Assembly: GCF_002733835.1 (NCBI RefSeq)
Contig: NZ_NVWY01000020.1
Coordinates: 1 to 36,485 of the forward strand
Direction: 5' to 3'
Length of the DNA stretch: 36,485 nucleotides
DNA from: Alcanivorax sp.
GTDB lineage: Bacteria > Pseudomonadota > Gammaproteobacteria > Pseudomonadales > Alcanivoracaceae
Shown: positions 18,100 to 26,325 of the stretch, in pieces
Numbering within the stretch: the stretch's first letter is position 1
How the letters are laid out: the number at the start of each line of letters is the position of its first letter
Notes under the pieces: generated by a model
What the model was told of the DNA's origin: nothing
What the model saw: only the letters and a program-made list of their open reading frames with translations
Databases searched by the model: none
Translations under genes and position numbers: made by a program

Positions 18100-18310
18100 T
18101 TGTTACCCTTCCTGCGCGAGCCACTACTTCCACTCCCTGGGCCGCTCCAGAATCCTTTGTGCGGTCACACTGTGTCGGTTGTTCAGAAAACGTGTCAGTT
18201 ATGAGTGCGCATCGAGGCGTGGCGGAACGTCACAATGACCGAAAGCATCGGTAGCGGGCAGAAACGGACAAGGGCAGGAATAACAAAAGAGAGGCGAGCG
18301 GTGGAGCAAG

Positions 18311-18538
18311 TCAGGCGGGGAGGGCGTGGTCGGTAAGGTGGTAAGCCGAGGAAGGGCCGTGTGGCCCTTCGTCGCCGGTTGAATGTGTATCGTCTTGCCA
18401 GTCATCGTATTCGTTCAACGCCTGGCCGGTGGTCATGCGTGGACGCAGGGTGTTGCGGGCTTCCTGGTGGACGCCGCCTTTTCGCATTAGCGGGTCCATG
18501 GCTGCCCAGTTGTGCATGGGCTTGGGGCCTTTGGCCAT
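18311..18538 (-). CDS. Small conserved-looking protein of unknown function
   Basis: A 75-residue hydrophilic protein that begins MAKGPKPMHNWAAMDPLMRKGGVHQ. The basic N-terminus with DPLMRKGGVH resembles short cytoplasmic proteins seen in several proteobacteria, but no named family is claimed. AGGAAG lies at proper distance before the ATG that ends at 18538, which supports it as a gene. The C-terminal half is acidic, then rich in His and Pro, and may be disordered. The stretch 18100-18310 holds no recognisable feature. Confidence 0.6.
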   Translation of the reverse strand: MAKGPKPMHNWAAMDPLMRKGGVHQEARNTLRPRMTTGQALNEYDDWQDDTHSTGDEGPHGPSSAYHLTDHALPA

Positions 18539-18657
18539 CGATCTTCCTTATGGTGAGTCACTGTTCGCCCTTGTGGGCGGCGGCGATATTACGCCGGATT
18601 TTCCCGGTGTCCAGAGATTGATGCGTTTTGCCTCGTGTTCTGATGGTCGCGGGTGGT

Positions 18658-19545
18658 TTACAGCGACCAGGACAGGAAGAGGTTGGCGCCGCTGAGTCGA
18701 TTATCGTAGCGGAAGGTGTATTGTGGCGCCGTTTCCGTGACATTGAGATTGCTGGTGGCCAGGCCCACGCCCACCCCCAGGTTTCGCCATACGTTGTATT
18801 CCATGCCTACCTGCATTTCAGAGAACAGGCCTTTCCAGTCGTCGTACTCCAGATAAAAGCCTTCGGCTTTCAGGAACCAGTACAGCTTCGGGTTGACCCG
18901 ATAGTTGAGCCCGAAGCCCACGGTGGGCAGGGGGACGGTATGGGCGGCGTTACGGGTTTCCTGGGCAGAGACCGTGCCGGACGGGTCTGTCTTGACGTCC
19001 AGATCAATATTGAACCTGGAGACGTGCAGCCCGCCCCCGGCCATCAGCTCGACTTTGTCATTGTGATAAAAAGAATAGAAATAGCTGGCCTTCATGATCT
19101 CGTAACCGAGCGAACTGGATACCGTGCTGCCAGCGGCCACGGTGGTGCTGTTGCCGCCCTGGTCTACCCAGTCGATGTCTTTCTGCAGGACTTTGGAGGC
19201 GTCAGATTCCACCTGGAACCAGGAGGCAACAATCTGGGAGCGGGGGGTAAATCGGTAATGGCCCTCCAGTCGCAAAACCGTTTCTTCCAGATCCAGCCCG
19301 AGTGTATCCCCTGGCCGGATGGCCGCGCCGGCCCCCACATTGCGTTCCACCAGTGACAGTGTGGTATCGGCACGGAACACACTGTAGCCACCCGCAGAGA
19401 GGTACCATTTTTCATTCATGGCATGTTTGTCATCAGCGTGGACGGAGGCCGTAAAAGGTAGCAGGAGCAAGCCTGTGATGACGGTTCCAATGGCAGTGCG
19501 GTAGTGCGGGTGGTGGCAAAAGGCTGCAGTCATAACGTTTTTCAT
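18658..19545 (-). CDS. Predicted outer-membrane beta-barrel protein
   Basis: The 295-residue precursor has a signal peptide with cleavage probably after VHA, near residue 37. The mature part shows alternating hydrophobic strands with Tyr and Trp at their ends and finishes in NLFLSWSL, a typical barrel-closing strand. GLNYRVNPKLYWFLKAEGFYLEYDDW resembles OmpW/OprF-size barrels, but no named family fits. A second ATG (ending 19533) has a better ribosome site (GGGATGA) and would shorten the signal by four residues. It is divergent from the TraB-like gene, with 273 bases between. Confidence 0.75.
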   Translation of the reverse strand: MKNVMTAAFCHHPHYRTAIGTVITGLLLLPFTASVHADDKHAMNEKWYLSAGGYSVFRADTTLSLVERNVGAGAAIRPGDTLGLDLEETVLRLEGHYRFTPRSQIVASWFQVESDASKVLQKDIDWVDQGGNSTTVAAGSTVSSSLGYEIMKASYFYSFYHNDKVELMAGGGLHVSRFNIDLDVKTDPSGTVSAQETRNAAHTVPLPTVGFGLNYRVNPKLYWFLKAEGFYLEYDDWKGLFSEMQVGMEYNVWRNLGVGVGLATSNLNVTETAPQYTFRYDNRLSGANLFLSWSL

Positions 19546-19698
19546 CCCTGAAAATTTGTCGATACGCGTGTGCTCACTTTTTCTTTATCGTGCAGAAAAG
19601 CCTTTAATTATTCCAGCACAACACGATGACAAATATGAGGCGCAAGTGCTGTTATTGCTGAGATTGTGGCGGTTTAAGCTAAAACCGGGCAGTCTAGG

Positions 19699-19715
19699 TG
19701 TGATCGCTCATCACA
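19699..19715. promoter_or_regulatory. TGTGAT-N5-ATCACA inverted repeat between divergent genes
   Basis: A perfect 6-bp inverted repeat with a 5-base spacer lies in the long divergent gap 19546-19818. It resembles a CRP/Vfr site, but the TGTGA and TCACA half sites are spaced by 7 rather than 6, so another dimeric regulator is possible. Nothing else in the gap was recognised. Confidence 0.35.
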
Positions 19716-19818
19716 AGGCACAAATGAAAAATAATAGTGCGTACAGGTGGGGCATGGCGGATACCGGGGGTGCCGGATTATTGTCGGTACTTTTTGCATT
19801 ACATAATTAAGGGGGTGT

Positions 19819-20910
19819 GTGTTGACGTTACCGTTGGGGGTGCGGCTGAAGATCGGAGTGTCCGCGATTATCTGCTTCGTTGTGGGGCTGGCTTTCCTGT
19901 TCAGCTTTCCGGTGTTGTTCAGTATTTCTTGGTGGGTGTTGCTGGCCGTTGCTGCGTTGGCATTGTTGCTGGGGGCGTTGCTGAACGGCGCACTGCGTTT
20001 GCTGTTGGGGAAAAAGAAAAATCGCAGCTTGCTGAAATCCGTAGGGGTATTTTTCTGCCTGTTGACCATCGCCACGGCATTGCCGATTTACTACCTGGTC
20101 TACAAGGTGCAGGCGGATCCGCCGCTGTTACCCCAGGCCACCTTGAGCAATGGCAAGAAAACCGTGGTCTTCCAGGGCATGGTCCATGTGGGCATGGAGA
20201 GTTTCTATAAGTCGGTGGTCTATGATCTGGAAGAGGCCCTCAATGAGGGCTATCGGCTGTATTACGAAGGGGTGCAACCTTCCCCCGGTGAAGGTGATGC
20301 CTGGTTTGCCGAACAGCTTGCCGGGGGCGGTGACTTGGCAGAGAACTACAAGGCTCTGGCTGATGCCTGCGGGGTGAAATTCCAGATCGATTACTTTGGT
20401 TTGATGGAACGAGATGCGCAGCAGCATCCGGAGCGGCATGTGGCGGCGGATGTCACCAGCCTGGAAATGAAGCAGGAATATGATCGTTTGATGGCCACGG
20501 ACCCGGCTTTCGCCGAGCAGGTGCGTGACCGGGAGGCTCCCGCTTCCACGGATACCAGCGATCCGGTTGCCGCCCTGCTGGATTGGCATGCTTCCGCCAC
20601 CGATGAGCAGAAAAAACTGATCGGCATTTTGTGCCGCGGTGCCTTTGCCATGGCGCTGGGCGATCAGAGCGAGCATGAACCCCGGCCGCTGGATAAAGTG
20701 ATTCTCGATTTCCGCAACCGCCAGCTGGCGCAGCGTATTATCGCAGATGACAGCCAGCGCATTTATATCACCTACGGCGCGGCCCATTTGCCCGGTGTGC
20801 TGGCCTCCCTGCAAGCCGCTGATCCGGCCTGGCAGATCACCACGGTGAAATGGATGCGAGGCATGGCGACCCCGGAACACCTTGAAGGTGCCTTGCCGTC
20901 CATGCCTTAG
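19819..20910 (+). CDS. Membrane-anchored TraB/TIKI-like protein
   Basis: About 363 residues: three hydrophobic helices at the N-terminus (roughly residues 8-35, 38-60, 72-95), then a soluble domain. That domain has two GX2H motifs, GMVH at 120-123 and GAAH at 320-323, with conserved surroundings FQGMVHVGMESFY and YITYGAAHLPGV. Paired GX2H motifs mark the TIKI/TraB/EreA/ChaN superfamily, in which they bind metal; TIKI proteins are proteases, other members hydrolases of unknown target. The start is GTG 19819 or TTG 19822 after GGGGG. The lipoprotein-type binding protein follows after 63 bases. Substrate unknown. Confidence 0.7.
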   Translation: MLTLPLGVRLKIGVSAIICFVVGLAFLFSFPVLFSISWWVLLAVAALALLLGALLNGALRLLLGKKKNRSLLKSVGVFFCLLTIATALPIYYLVYKVQADPPLLPQATLSNGKKTVVFQGMVHVGMESFYKSVVYDLEEALNEGYRLYYEGVQPSPGEGDAWFAEQLAGGGDLAENYKALADACGVKFQIDYFGLMERDAQQHPERHVAADVTSLEMKQEYDRLMATDPAFAEQVRDREAPASTDTSDPVAALLDWHASATDEQKKLIGILCRGAFAMALGDQSEHEPRPLDKVILDFRNRQLAQRIIADDSQRIYITYGAAHLPGVLASLQAADPAWQITTVKWMRGMATPEHLEGALPSMP

Positions 20911-20973
20911 TGGGAAAGAAAGGCCGCACTGGTGTGAAGATTGATTCCATAAAGACAACAGGATGCACAAAGA

Positions 20974-21756
20974 ATGATGAAGCGAATTGGATGGATGCTG
21001 GTGCTGACGTTGGGGCTGTTGGCAGGGTGCAGCAGCAGTGGTCATGGCGAACAGGAAGACAAAGCCTTGCGGGTTGGTGTCATGCCCGATTACCCGCCGC
21101 TGGTGTTTCGCGAGGACGCCAAGGTTGTGGGGCTGGAGCGGGACTTTGCCGAGCAATTATCCGGTGATCTTGAGCGCCCTCTGTCTTTGCATGAATACAC
21201 GCAACTGAGTGATCTGTTTGCGGCGCTGAAGAATAACGAAATCGATATCATCATGTCCGGTATTTCCATAACGCCTGCTCGGCAGGAGGCCTTCGCATTC
21301 AGCCTGCCTTATACCACCATCGGCCAGATGGCCATGATTCGTCTTGACGATGCCGCCCGGCTGGCCACGCCCAGCGCCTTGTTTACCGGGCGCTACCGGG
21401 TGGGTTACAAAAATGGCACTACCGGTGAGGTGTTCGTGAAAGAGACCATGGATGCGCAGACCCGGGGGTTCAACAGCAATACTGAAGCGACCCAGGCCCT
21501 GGTTAACGGTGACATTGATGCGTTCATTCACGATGCGCCCACGGTCTGGAACCTGGCTAACAAGCATGAGTACCCGGTGAAGTTGCTGGGCCTGTACAAA
21601 CCGCTTACCAGGGAACAACTGGCGTGGGTAATGCGCAAGCATGACAGCGAACTGAAACAGCAAGTGGATACGGTGCTGAAGCGTTGGGTAAATAACGGTT
21701 TTCTGATGCAGACAAAAACCCAATGGATTCCGGTGAAAATTCTTTCCGGGCAGTGA
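20974..21756 (+). CDS. Extracellular solute-binding lipoprotein (SBP_bac_3 family)
   Basis: The 260-residue precursor has a lipoprotein signal ending LLAGC (cysteine at residue 19). The mature part opens LRVGVMPDYPPLVF and contains LFAALKNNEIDIIMSGIS and SLPYTTIGQMAMIR, the typical lobes of amino acid-type periplasmic binding proteins. No permease or ATPase gene is adjacent, so it may act as a sensor or feed a transporter coded elsewhere. The first ATG at 20974 is followed by a second; AGGA lies 11 bases upstream. Confidence 0.85.
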   Translation: MMKRIGWMLVLTLGLLAGCSSSGHGEQEDKALRVGVMPDYPPLVFREDAKVVGLERDFAEQLSGDLERPLSLHEYTQLSDLFAALKNNEIDIIMSGISITPARQEAFAFSLPYTTIGQMAMIRLDDAARLATPSALFTGRYRVGYKNGTTGEVFVKETMDAQTRGFNSNTEATQALVNGDIDAFIHDAPTVWNLANKHEYPVKLLGLYKPLTREQLAWVMRKHDSELKQQVDTVLKRWVNNGFLMQTKTQWIPVKILSGQ

Positions 21757-21766
21757 TTTTTTGTAG

Positions 21767-21806
21767 GTCGGGTTAGTCGCGTAGCGACGTAACCCGACAA
21801 GCTTTT
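21767..21806. terminator. Two-way terminator-like palindrome between the binding protein and recG
   Basis: GTCGGGTTAGTCGC and GCGACGTAACCCGAC pair with one bulged base around GTA (21767-21798). A T6 run follows on the plus strand and an A run precedes (T on the minus strand), so it can end both convergent transcripts. The GTCGGGTTA/TAACCCGAC words are a common short dispersed palindrome in gammaproteobacteria. Confidence 0.75.
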
Positions 21807-21810
21807 TTAT

Positions 21811-23922
21811 TTAGATATCCGCGAAATTCTCCCCACCCTTTAACCAGCGGCGTAACAGCGGTTCAACCCACTGCGGGCAGTCGTGCATCAGTTTGTTGGC
21901 CACGTCTTTGGCCGGTTCCATCAGGGCTTCATCGCGGACCAGGTCGGCAATGCGAAAGGCCAGGTCCCCGGTCTGGCGAGTGCCCAGCCATTCCCCGGGG
22001 CCGCGCAGTTTCAGATCTTCTTCGGCAATAACAAAACCGTCGGTGGTGTCGCGCATGACCGCCAGCCGCCGTTTGCCGGTGAGTGACAGCGGGTTCTTGT
22101 ACAGCAGCAGACAATAGCTTTGCTCGCCGCCCCGCCCTACGCGTCCGCGTAGCTGATGTAATTGTGCCAGGCCCAGTCGTTCGGCATTTTCCATCACCAT
22201 AAGCGTGGCGTTGGGGACATCCACGCCCACCTCGATCACTGTAGTGGCGATCAGCAGTTGCGCGTCACCCCGGGAAAAGCGGGCCATCCGTTCGGCTTTT
22301 TCTTTTGCTTTCATGCGTCCGTGGACCAGCTCTATGCTCAGGTCTGGCAAGGCCACCTGCAATTCCGCGAAGGTAGCTTCCGCTGCCTGGGCCTGCAGTT
22401 CTTCTGATTCCTCGATGAGCGTGCAGACCCAATAAGCCTGGGTATTCCCTTTTTTGGTGTCAGGGCGGCAGGCATCGTTGATCCGTTCGATCACCTGGGG
22501 GCGGCGGCCTTCCGGCAGCACCAGGGTGTCGATGGGTTTGCGCCCCGGCGGCATTTCGTCGATCACCGAGGTGTCCAGATCGCCGTACACGCTCATGGCC
22601 AGGGTGCGGGGAATGGGGGTGGCGGTGAGCGTTAGCTGGTGGGGCACCTGGCTGCCGTTGGCGGTATCAAAGCGGCCTTTTTCGCGCAGGGAAAGGCGTT
22701 GCTGCACGCCGAACCGGTGTTGCTCATCAATGATGGTGAGCCCGAGCCGGTGGAATTGCACCGCTTCCTGGAACAGGGCGTGGGTACCGACAACAATCCG
22801 GGCGCTGCCATCAGCCAGTGCCGCATTGGTTTCCCGACGGGCTTTGATGCCCAGGCTGCCGGCGAGCCAGTGAACCTCGATGCCCAGCGGTGCCAGCCAG
22901 TGGCGGAAATTGTCCCGGTGTTGCTCTGCCAGCAGTTCGGTGGGTGCCATCAGGGCCACCTGATAACCGGATTCGATAGCGGCGAGGGCTGCCGCCGCCG
23001 CCACCAGTGTTTTGCCCGATCCCACATCCCCCTGCACCAGCCGTAGCATGGGGTGGGGCTTGGCCATGTCACCCATGAGCTCACCGATGACGCGCTGCTG
23101 CGCCCCGGTCAGGGCAAAGGGCAGGCTGGTCTGCAGTTTTTCAAACAGCGTTTGCCCGCTGAGCCGCGGGGCATGGAAGGCTTTCTGCCCGGCCCGTTTT
23201 TGCAGCATGCCCAACTGGTGAGCCACCATTTCTTCCATGACCAGCCGTTTTACCGCCGGGTGCTTGCCTTCCAGTAGCAGGTTCACCGGGTCATCCGGGT
23301 TCGGGTTATGCAGCTTGCTGAGCGCCTGGGTCAGGCTGGGTAATCCGCTCTGATCCAGCAATTGCGCGGGGATCAATTCCTGGGGCGGGTGTGCCTGCAA
23401 GTAATGTAGCGCCTGGCCGGTCAGGTTGCGCAGGGTTTTCTGGCTGACGCCATCGGTGGTGGGATAGACCGGGGTCAGGGCTTTTTCCAGTGGCGGCAGG
23501 CCGCTGTCGGCATAATCCAGCTGGTATTCCGGATGGTAGAACTCCAGCCCGGCGGAGCCGGGGCGGGGCTCGCCGTACACGCGAATGGTTCTGCCGCGCT
23601 CCAGGTTGTTCTTCTGGGCGGCGCTGAAATGGTAGAAGCGTAGCGTCACCATGCCGGTGCCGTCGGCCACTTTACACAGCAGTGAACGGCGGCGGCCGAA
23701 GATCACATCGGCGGCCATCACCTGCCCTTCGATGACGACGCCGGTTTCCGGGCGCAGGCCGCCGATGGGGGTAATACGGGTGCGATCTTCGTAGCGAAAC
23801 GGTAGGTGGAAAAGCAGATCTTCCAGATTGTGCAGGCCCAGTTTGGCCAGCCGCTCGGCAGCAGCAGGGCCCACGCCTTTCAGGCGGGTGATGGGGAGGC
23901 TGGAGAGGCTGTCACTGGCCAT
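21811..23922 (-). CDS. recG: ATP-dependent DNA helicase RecG
   Basis: RecG reverses stalled replication forks and processes branched DNA. The 703-residue protein from the ATG ending at 23922 (MASDSLSSLP) has an N-terminal wedge domain with RLKGVGPAAAERLAKLG, Walker A GDVGSGKT at 298-305, the DEQH box at 399-402, and the C-terminal helicase motifs EVGVDVPNATLMV and QLRGRVGRG. The longer open frame to 24000 only reads through the REP-like repeat and is discarded. It follows oxyR on the same strand, as in the oxyR-recG operon of Pseudomonas aeruginosa. Confidence 0.96.
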   Translation of the reverse strand: MASDSLSSLPITRLKGVGPAAAERLAKLGLHNLEDLLFHLPFRYEDRTRITPIGGLRPETGVVIEGQVMAADVIFGRRRSLLCKVADGTGMVTLRFYHFSAAQKNNLERGRTIRVYGEPRPGSAGLEFYHPEYQLDYADSGLPPLEKALTPVYPTTDGVSQKTLRNLTGQALHYLQAHPPQELIPAQLLDQSGLPSLTQALSKLHNPNPDDPVNLLLEGKHPAVKRLVMEEMVAHQLGMLQKRAGQKAFHAPRLSGQTLFEKLQTSLPFALTGAQQRVIGELMGDMAKPHPMLRLVQGDVGSGKTLVAAAAALAAIESGYQVALMAPTELLAEQHRDNFRHWLAPLGIEVHWLAGSLGIKARRETNAALADGSARIVVGTHALFQEAVQFHRLGLTIIDEQHRFGVQQRLSLREKGRFDTANGSQVPHQLTLTATPIPRTLAMSVYGDLDTSVIDEMPPGRKPIDTLVLPEGRRPQVIERINDACRPDTKKGNTQAYWVCTLIEESEELQAQAAEATFAELQVALPDLSIELVHGRMKAKEKAERMARFSRGDAQLLIATTVIEVGVDVPNATLMVMENAERLGLAQLHQLRGRVGRGGEQSYCLLLYKNPLSLTGKRRLAVMRDTTDGFVIAEEDLKLRGPGEWLGTRQTGDLAFRIADLVRDEALMEPAKDVANKLMHDCPQWVEPLLRRWLKGGENFADI

Positions 23923-23937
23923 GGTTGGGCAACACCG

Positions 23938-24020
23938 CTGTAGGAGCACCTCTCGAGGTGCGAATCGGGTTCCAGCGTCTTGCCTGGGTAGGGTTCGCAC
24001 CTCGAGAGGTGCTCCTACAG
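23938..24020. repeat. REP-like inverted pair (BIME-type) between oxyR and recG
   Basis: Two 27-base arms (23938-23964 and 23994-24020) are exact reverse complements, separated by 29 bases. Each starts with CTGTAGGAGCACCT and contains its own small stem GCACCT/AGGTGC. The GTAGGAGC core is that of Pseudomonas-type REP elements, which are moved by REP-associated tyrosine transposases. No such transposase is in the window. Transcribed from oxyR, the whole can fold into one long hairpin ahead of recG. Confidence 0.85.
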
Positions 24021-24042
24021 GGAGAAACCTTCCTGCCCATCG

Positions 24043-24945
24043 TTATCCCGACAATCCTTCCTTGGGCACCGCCTGGCGGAGTACTTCGATGGCCTTGGGC
24101 CGAGGAAAGCTGTCGCGCCAGACCAGGGCGATGGTCCGTGAGGGCACCGGCTCTTCAAATGGCCGCACGGCAAAGGTGTCCTTGTTGTAACCGTGCTGAT
24201 GGAGGGCCGAATTGGGTAGCACGGTAATGCCCAGCCCGCCGGCGACCATATGACGCAGGGTTTCCAGGGAGCCACCTTCGATCTGCACCAGGTTGCGTTG
24301 GTGTTGGGAATCGATAGCCGGGCACAGCTCCAGCACCTGGTCACGGAAACAGTGGCCTTCGCCGAGCAGTAGCAGGGATTCGTTGAGTAGCTGTTCCGGG
24401 GCGATTTTCTTCTGCGCTGTCCAGGCATGGTCACCGGGCAGGAGCACGGAGAAGGACTCCTCGTACATGCGCGCCCGTACCAGACCGCCACCGGAAAAGG
24501 GCAGTGCCACGATAATAGCGTCCAGTTCGCCATGTTCCAGCTTGCGTCGCAGCACGTGGGTGTAATTTTCTTCGATGAACAGCGGCATCTCCGGCGCTGC
24601 TTCGCGCACCCGCGGCACCATGGTGGGGAACAGATAGGGGGCGACGGTAAAGATCGCCCCGACCCGCAGCGGCGAGCTGAGCTGGTCGCGTTGGCTCGTG
24701 GCCATCTGGGAGAGCAGGTCAGCCTGTTCCAGCACGCGCTGGGCCTGGGCGACAATGGGCTCGGCCTGGGGGGTGACGACCACTTCGCGGGGGCGCCGCT
24801 CGAACAGGGGCATGCCCAGTTGTTCTTCCAGCTTTTTAATAGCCGCACTGAGGGTCGGTTGGCTGACGTTGCAGGCCTGGGCGGCGTGGCCAAAGTGGCG
24901 TTCACGGGCCAGGGCGACCAGATAGCGTAGTTCTGTTAGTGTCAT
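24043..24945 (-). CDS. oxyR: Hydrogen peroxide-sensing regulator OxyR
   Basis: A 300-residue LysR regulator. The helix-turn-helix covers residues 1-60 (MTLTELRYLVALA, NVSQPTLSAAIKKLE). The redox cysteines are at exactly C199 and C208 (GHCFRDQVLELC), the same numbers as in E. coli OxyR, so peroxide sensing by a disulfide is expected. Targets are typically catalase, alkyl hydroperoxide reductase and iron-sequestration genes elsewhere. The start is the ATG ending at 24945; the long upstream frame runs through a repeat. It leads into recG. Confidence 0.95.
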   Translation of the reverse strand: MTLTELRYLVALARERHFGHAAQACNVSQPTLSAAIKKLEEQLGMPLFERRPREVVVTPQAEPIVAQAQRVLEQADLLSQMATSQRDQLSSPLRVGAIFTVAPYLFPTMVPRVREAAPEMPLFIEENYTHVLRRKLEHGELDAIIVALPFSGGGLVRARMYEESFSVLLPGDHAWTAQKKIAPEQLLNESLLLLGEGHCFRDQVLELCPAIDSQHQRNLVQIEGGSLETLRHMVAGGLGITVLPNSALHQHGYNKDTFAVRPFEEPVPSRTIALVWRDSFPRPKAIEVLRQAVPKEGLSG

Positions 24946-24991
24946 GGCGTTGATACACTTAATCGATTGAATGCCATTGTGCATATTAAAG

Positions 24992-25065
24992 GCGCCGGAC
25001 GCTAGACGCCGAATGTCCGACGTGCGGTCTGCGTCTGGCATGGGGCATCCAGCGTCTGGCGCTCC
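24992..25065. repeat. Inverted pair of GCRT-class heptamer arrays between oxyR and the epimerase gene
   Basis: Five plus-strand units (such as GCGTCTG twice, GCATGGG and GCATCCA) occupy 25031-25065. Minus-strand units GCGTCTA and GCGTCCG lie at about 24995-25009. The arms are partly complementary and could form a cruciform or hairpin. It lies in the divergent control region, just before the epimerase ribosome site AAGGAG at 25068. Confidence 0.78.
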
Positions 25066-25077
25066 GTAAGGAGCGTT

Positions 25078-25911
25078 ATGTCTCACATTCTTATTGCCGG
25101 CCTGGGTGACCTGGGCACTGGCCTGGCCGAACAATTAATGGCGGGCGGACATCGCATCAGCGCGATTCGTCGCGGCACCCAGGCGCCTGCCGGGGTGGAG
25201 CTGTACAGCCAGGATCTCACCGAAGGTGCAGCCATGCTGCCGCCGGACCCGGTGGATCTGCTGGTGATTATCATGACGCCGTCAGAGTACAGCGAAGAAG
25301 GTTATTTGCAGGCCTTTGTGCGTGCGCCACTGATCCTGCTGGAGGCATTGGGGCGCCAGCAACCGCTGCCCCCGGTGGTGTTCGTTTCCAGCAGTGCGGT
25401 TTTCGGCGATCTGGAAGGCGTTGTCGATGAGCTGACGCCGCCGCGCCCGGGGCGTTATAACGGCAAGGTATTGCTGGCGGCGGAAGAAGAGATCAGCACC
25501 CGCAGTTTGAGTACCGTGGTGCGCTTCACTGGCATCTACGGGCCGGGCCGTTATCGGCAAATCGACAAGGCAGCCAGGCTGGCCCGTGGAGAAGAAAGTC
25601 TGCCGGCGCCCCAGTGGACTAATCGCATTCACCGCGACGACTGCGTGGGCCTGCTGCACAGCGTGGTGCTGGGCTGGCTGGAGGGCCGTGAAATGCCGCC
25701 GCTGGTGATCGGCACCGATGCGGTAGGTGGCCGCAATCTGGATGTGCTGAAATGGTTGGCGGACCAACAGGGGCTGACCCTGGCGGTGCCTGATGAACCG
25801 GCCACTGGCAAACAGGTGCGCAGCCTGTATATCCAGCAAGGGCACTATGCTCTGCAGTATCCGGGTTATCAGGAGGGGTATGCACAGGTGCTGGCGGAGA
25901 GAAGCAGTTGA
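25078..25911 (+). CDS. NAD-dependent epimerase/dehydratase-like protein (extended SDR)
   Basis: A 277-residue protein with a nucleotide-binding GLGDLGTG at residues 8-15 and the SSSAVFGD strand typical of extended SDRs. The usual YxxxK appears as YNGK near residue 126. GRYRQIDKAARL and IHRDDCVG are typical of the YeeZ-like subgroup. Substrate unknown. ATG 25078 has AAGGAG upstream. The stop (25909-25911) lies inside the first unit of the GTTGAAA array. Confidence 0.8.
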   Translation: MSHILIAGLGDLGTGLAEQLMAGGHRISAIRRGTQAPAGVELYSQDLTEGAAMLPPDPVDLLVIIMTPSEYSEEGYLQAFVRAPLILLEALGRQQPLPPVVFVSSSAVFGDLEGVVDELTPPRPGRYNGKVLLAAEEEISTRSLSTVVRFTGIYGPGRYRQIDKAARLARGEESLPAPQWTNRIHRDDCVGLLHSVVLGWLEGREMPPLVIGTDAVGGRNLDVLKWLADQQGLTLAVPDEPATGKQVRSLYIQQGHYALQYPGYQEGYAQVLAERSS

Positions 25912-26119
25912 AAGTTCAAAGTTAAAAGTTGAAAGGCGCGGGTTGGATTGGATCAAAGCTGAAGCTCTGGGTCCGCGTGCCAACTCAGATGGTCGTGCTG
26001 CCCTCTGTGGTAAAAAACGCTTTTGACCTGCCTCCAGCTATCAACATGGGGCGCGGGCACGGCGGTTCTGTCACGCCCTGCCTGGCCCGCGTTTAAACTT
26101 CCAACTCGCTCCTTTGAAC
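25907..26119. repeat. Two opposed GTTNAAA heptamer arrays after the epimerase gene
   Basis: Plus-strand units GTTGAAA, GTTCAAA and GTTAAAA run from 25907 and continue degenerate to 25948. Minus-strand units GTTCAAA, GTTGGAA and GTTTAAA occupy 26085-26119. The spacer of about 136 bases (25949-26084) has no ORF with support. The same pattern recurs after purK. Confidence 0.78.
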
Positions 26120-26325
26120 TGATCCCAAAGCGCATTCCCGGCCAAATCACGCTAAAATCGCCCATCTGTCGGCCGGGAACGTGATCATTGGTTGTTTTTT
26201 CGCCGATAGGCTTGCCTCCGGCGCAGGCATTAGTAAAGTGTGCGCCTCAAATTTTTCTGTGTCGGTGCCGGGGTAGATGCCGATGCGCCGCAAAAGCCCG
26301 TGATGGGCGCGATGGAGTAACGCGA
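26120..26325 (+). other. Upstream region of purE, no element identified
   Basis: This 206-base stretch carries the presumed purE promoter and leader. A GCCC/GGGC stem (around 26295-26310) lies before the GGAG ribosome site. No PurR-like palindrome or known riboswitch was recognised. An open frame from 26188 into purE has no sensible protein character before the purE ATG. Confidence 0.4.

Noticed and set aside
20128..21156. 342-residue minus-strand frame opposite the TraB-like gene
   Set aside because: No family features; the plus-strand frame has a signal, helices and paired GX2H motifs.
23923..24000. N-terminal extension of RecG
   Set aside because: It is only translation of the REP-like inverted repeat; MASDSLSSLP fits the usual RecG start.
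26188..26325. Upstream frame joined to purE
   Set aside because: Cys/Arg-rich sequence with no PurE counterpart; the ATG at 26326 gives normal length.
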